A stretch of 64,000 bases of DNA, taken from positions 11,674,741 through 11,738,740 of the forward strand of contig OZ037768.1 of the NCBI GenBank assembly GCA_964035545.1, given 5' to 3'. This DNA comes from Bugula neritina. Its lineage: Eukaryota; Bryozoa; Gymnolaemata; Cheilostomatida; Bugulidae. Positions 61,095 to 64,000 of this stretch are shown in pieces; position 1 is the first letter of the stretch, and every line of letters starts with the position of its first letter. Made by a program: the position numbers and the translations under genes. The notes beneath the pieces are model-generated. The model searched no databases. It was given only the letters and a program-made list of their open reading frames with translations, and had not been told where the DNA came from.

Positions 61095-63421
61095 TCCTAT
61101 TGAAACAACACAAGTGAAGAATAATATTTGCTTTAATAACATCAGAAGTGCACTCAGCTCAACATAAGAATTCATCATTATTAGTCAGCATAATAATGAA
61201 ATTAGCTACAATATTGTATGAAAAAGGAGAAATAACTCCAAAAAGACAGAAATGGTGAAGGAGCACTGATAAAATTCCTTTTAACAATAATGGGCATAGA
61301 AGAAATAACTCCAACAAGACAGTAAATGCTGAACAAAAATAAAAACTTTTGGGCTATATAGCTTAGTTGATAAAATCCTTTTTCTTGCAAACATTTACAG
61401 AATATTTTGTGGTTGTGGTGAAAACTGAAAATTAAATCAACATTTTAGACCAGCTGCTAAGTTTTTGCAAAATATTATAGTCATATTAGTAATAGGGAAT
61501 ACATACATGTGTGTCGTTCTTGTCGACGAGATCTATTGTGTCGCTGAGCCTCATGGCACATTTTCTTTAACATTTCCACGATTGCTTTGGGTTGAATGTT
61601 GAGTTTGAGCAAATTGAGTATTATTCTACAACATAATATCAACAATCTATAAAAAGTTTCTTTACAATAATAAAACATCGACAAATACATTCTAGTTAAT
61701 GGTAAATAACCTATCAGTTACAAAGATTAACAGAATGAAAACGAGCTAATATCTATTTTAAGTCGGCGAATCAACAATTAGGCATGGTATGTTTACATTG
61801 GCCAGTTTCACAAAAATCTTAAAACATAAGCATGCAGAAAATTAATGTTATATTTGTTCATTTATTAATGATCAAAGGTGGGAATTCTGGAAGTATCTTG
61901 TTTAAAGTTTTTAACCTGCAAAATTTCTTGAAACTAGTTATTAATTTGATAGCACGCGTTAAAAATACTTTATGCAGAAGTTTTACGTAGATAAAATGAA
62001 ACAATAACAGCAGGAGGATTATCACTTCTTTGTCCTGAATTATAAGCAATCAAAATAATAACACGCGTGATTCGGAAATCTTGTTAACATCATATTAAAA
62101 TATTACTTTTATTTATAAGAATAATTAGCCCCTCAATTTAATGGCAGTTAAAATAGTAAATCAGTTAAAAATATGAAAGCGATTTGAAAAGTAAAGATAA
62201 TTTTTTGAAAAAACAAAATAATTATAATTGTAATGCATGCCTAATTTTTTAATATTATGTTGTTTCAGGAGTTGTCTTTACACAGTAATCATTTCAATAG
62301 TTTTGAGGGAATACTTTTTATTTGAGAGTGTATTAATGTGGGTAGCCTCACTCGAAATTCGCTCACATGTTGAACAGGGAGCTGCATTGAAGCTTTTATC
62401 AAGTGATCAAGTGAAATTTATATGGGAATGAAAGCTCAATATGGTGACAGTTGTTTAAACCAAAACAGAGTTTTTAAATGGGCTAACAGTTTTAAGGAAA
62501 GAACGACCTCTTTAGAGAGTGAACCTGGGTCAGGTAGGCCAATAGCAAAAGAGGCGGCTAGACCAGCCAATTTGGAAACTTAGAAAAAACTTTTGTCAGG
62601 GCAGTCAGGAAAGTAACAATATAGGAGAAAATTGCTAAGTTAATAAACATTTCCATTGGAACAGTGCATCTCATCTAAGTTTAGAAAGAGATTAAGTAGA
62701 AGAGTATAGGCATGCAATCACACAGTGTCCATATCCACAAAGACACTGCAAGGCCATAATCTGCCACTTAAACAATTGAGACCATCAGCAAACTAGGCTG
62801 GAAACTGTTGGAGCATCCTGGTCTTCCACCTTGTGAATACCATTTCTTTGGTGCTTCAAGTTCCACACCAAAGCTATTCATTCACATAGAGACTTATGAC
62901 GACGTCAAAACTACTGCGAGCGAATTTTTACTGAGTCAATCTACTGAATCTTATGCTGAGGGAGTAAAAAAGATAGTGCCAAGATAAAAAAATATGTGTT
63001 CACTTGCCAAGAAATTATGTTGAAAATTAAAAAAAAATCAAATCTCTAACTCGATCACAACTTGACTTATAGCAAAATTATTTTTAGTTTTCGAATCGCC
63101 CACATAGTAATACAAGTTCATAAGCAGTTTTAGAATACATTAAATGCATGTAAACAATCGTAACTTATATTATAAAATATTACGAACTAACAAGGTTTTT
63201 CCTTTACCGAACAATCAATCAAATCCATCAGATTACTCATAGGTGATTACAAGTACTAAAATATATGTAGGTTTATTTTTGACAGCAGTACACTTTTAGA
63301 CTAACTTGAAAACTTTAGGATCAATAGTAACTCCAGCCAGATCGGTCAACTCATACAATTCTGTTTCTTCGACATTAAATGGCAAGCTACTGGTCAAGGT
63401 AAAAGATTCCATCACCATCAT
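61095..63421 (-). CDS. MZT2: Mitotic-spindle organizing protein 2 (MOZART2)
   Basis: Small gamma-tubulin ring complex subunit. Exon 1 is 63421-63306 (in-frame ATGs at 63421, 63418 and 63412) and exon 2 is 61625-61507. The core reads EETELYELTDLAG, IDPKVFK, then IILNLLKLNIQPKAIVEMLK and KMC. It aligns without gaps to MZT2 (ELYELAQAAG, IDPDVFK, LLKLNVAP, MLKSMC in vertebrates). The exon 1/2 phase closes through an AAA codon. After exon 2 a strong donor (GTATGT) leaves one T. Joining to the acceptor at 61097 would create TGA at once, giving 78 aa ending in a basic tail (RHNRSRRQERHT). Without that splice the frame runs to a stop at 61481 (86 aa). The vertebrate C-terminal extension is absent. 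Confidence 0.85.
61220..61385. repeat. Diverged short direct repeat
   Basis: agaaataactccaa, agacag and ataaaat(t)cctttt recur about 75-100 bp apart. An old imperfect duplication in the MZT2 3' region. Confidence 0.4.
62330..63000 (+). pseudogene. Decayed mariner-family transposase
   Basis: Frame-broken plus-strand sequence inside the MZT2 intron. Near 62,360-62,575 fragments match the mariner N-terminal helix-turn-helix region (HVEQGAALKLL, YGDSCLNQNRVFKW, EPGSGRP). At 62,650-62,670 IGTVHL is readable. At 62,790-62,990 the C-terminal region appears (LGWKLLEHPG, CEYHFFG, SYAEGVKKIVP). The catalytic middle, including the first aspartates, is missing through deletion. Stops and frame shifts are frequent. 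No terminal repeats were identified. Confidence 0.75.
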
Positions 63422-64000
63422 ATATCCTTATGGAAGTGGGCACAGCAAGTGGCTAAAGAGCTCACTAAAATAAATAAATCACTTTTCAAGAACAAATACT
63501 GTAAGCCAAACAAATTGAGTGCTATATCAATCAAGAAGAAAATCAGAATGTATAAGACTACGCACTACTTTGAGCTTAGAATATAGAATGTCAAAAAGTT
63601 TAGTAGCTGCTTAAAAAAGACATAAAACTTTGTTATATTTAAAAAACTCAATAGTGAACTTGAAACATGGAATTGGTCTCATAATAAGAGTTGTTTAGAA
63701 TAATGAAATGTAATAGACACTTCCATAGGTCAATCAACCCAAACCTAAAACCTAAACAGTTACCAAAACAGCTAAAAATTGCACTACTTATAATTTTGTG
63801 ACACCTGGCAACTTATTTTTACAAAACTTTTCTATACCTGAATACAGGTATAGAAAAGTTTGAAGTATAAAAAATTCTGGTGTAGGACTATTAGTTTTTG
63901 TTAATAAAAGTGACATTATCTAGTTTATGAGATAATAATGCAAAACATGATAAACAGCAAAAAATTCTCTAAAAATTTACATCTTCAGTCAGTTTCTATC
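63422..64000. other. Upstream region of MZT2
   Basis: Probable MZT2 promoter and 5' UTR. No other gene seen. Contains the perfect inverted repeat at 63824-63861. Confidence 0.5.
63824..63861. repeat. Perfect 17-bp inverted repeat
   Basis: AAACTTTTCTATACCTG and its exact reverse complement, separated by aata. It lies about 400 bp upstream of MZT2. Confidence 0.7.

Noticed and set aside
62237-62431. Short hydrophobic gene at the start of the mariner relic
   Set aside because: Its second half reads as mariner transposase and the first half is intronic AT-rich sequence; not an independent gene.

Overview
The window is nuclear DNA of an invertebrate metazoan. It carries animal gene families (Wnt, USE1, a SAXO5/TEX45-like axonemal protein, OSBP, a GAPR-1-like CAP protein, a Rab-type GTPase, MZT2), all with GT-AG introns and short exons in a very AT-rich background. 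There are no bacterial-type operons. I cannot name the phylum from sequence alone. Gene models were built by reading splice sites and checking that codon phases close across every intron.

Layout. 338-2979 (+) is the 3' half of a Wnt gene. 4123-8735 (-) is a complete six-exon USE1 SNARE gene, convergent with Wnt. 9599-11897 (+) is a seven-exon SAXO5/TEX45-like gene. 13727-19975 (+) is a 13-exon oxysterol-binding protein gene with PH domain, FFAT-like motif and ORD. 21190-26876 (-) is a four-exon GAPR-1/GLIPR2-like CAP gene whose large introns hold a fold-back element and a TTAA-flanked MITE. 29441-32785 is a young, internally deleted Ty3/gypsy retrotransposon with identical LTRs and a 5-bp target duplication. 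57038-60116 (+) is a divergent Rab-like GTPase with a hAT-type MITE in its first intron. 61095-63421 (-) is an MZT2 gene with a decayed mariner copy in its intron.

The outstanding feature is 33534-56366, a very large DNA transposon. It has short inverted ends, and nine identical bases (taaaagatg) lie immediately outside both ends. Just inside each end are long arrays of a 98-bp tandem repeat, about 49 units on the left and about 19 on the right, in opposite orientation. Between the arrays are two divergent genes. One is an eight-exon gene for a DUF3987-like P-loop protein (minus strand). The other is a three-exon gene for a KDZ-type (Kyakuja-Dileera-Zisupton) transposase with a cysteine cluster (plus strand). 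A rearranged BEL/Pao fragment with LTRs facing in opposite directions sits between them, and a hAT MITE lies in a transposase intron. The right 6.77 kb (BEL part, transposase, right array, right end) is duplicated in tandem, and the duplication breakpoint coincides with the transposon's own right end. Without the duplication the element is about 16.1 kb.

The host genes are unrelated housekeeping or ciliary/secretory genes with no evident functional grouping. The transposon genes probably act together: the transposase would bind the terminal arrays, and the P-loop protein would be an accessory factor. That last step is inference.
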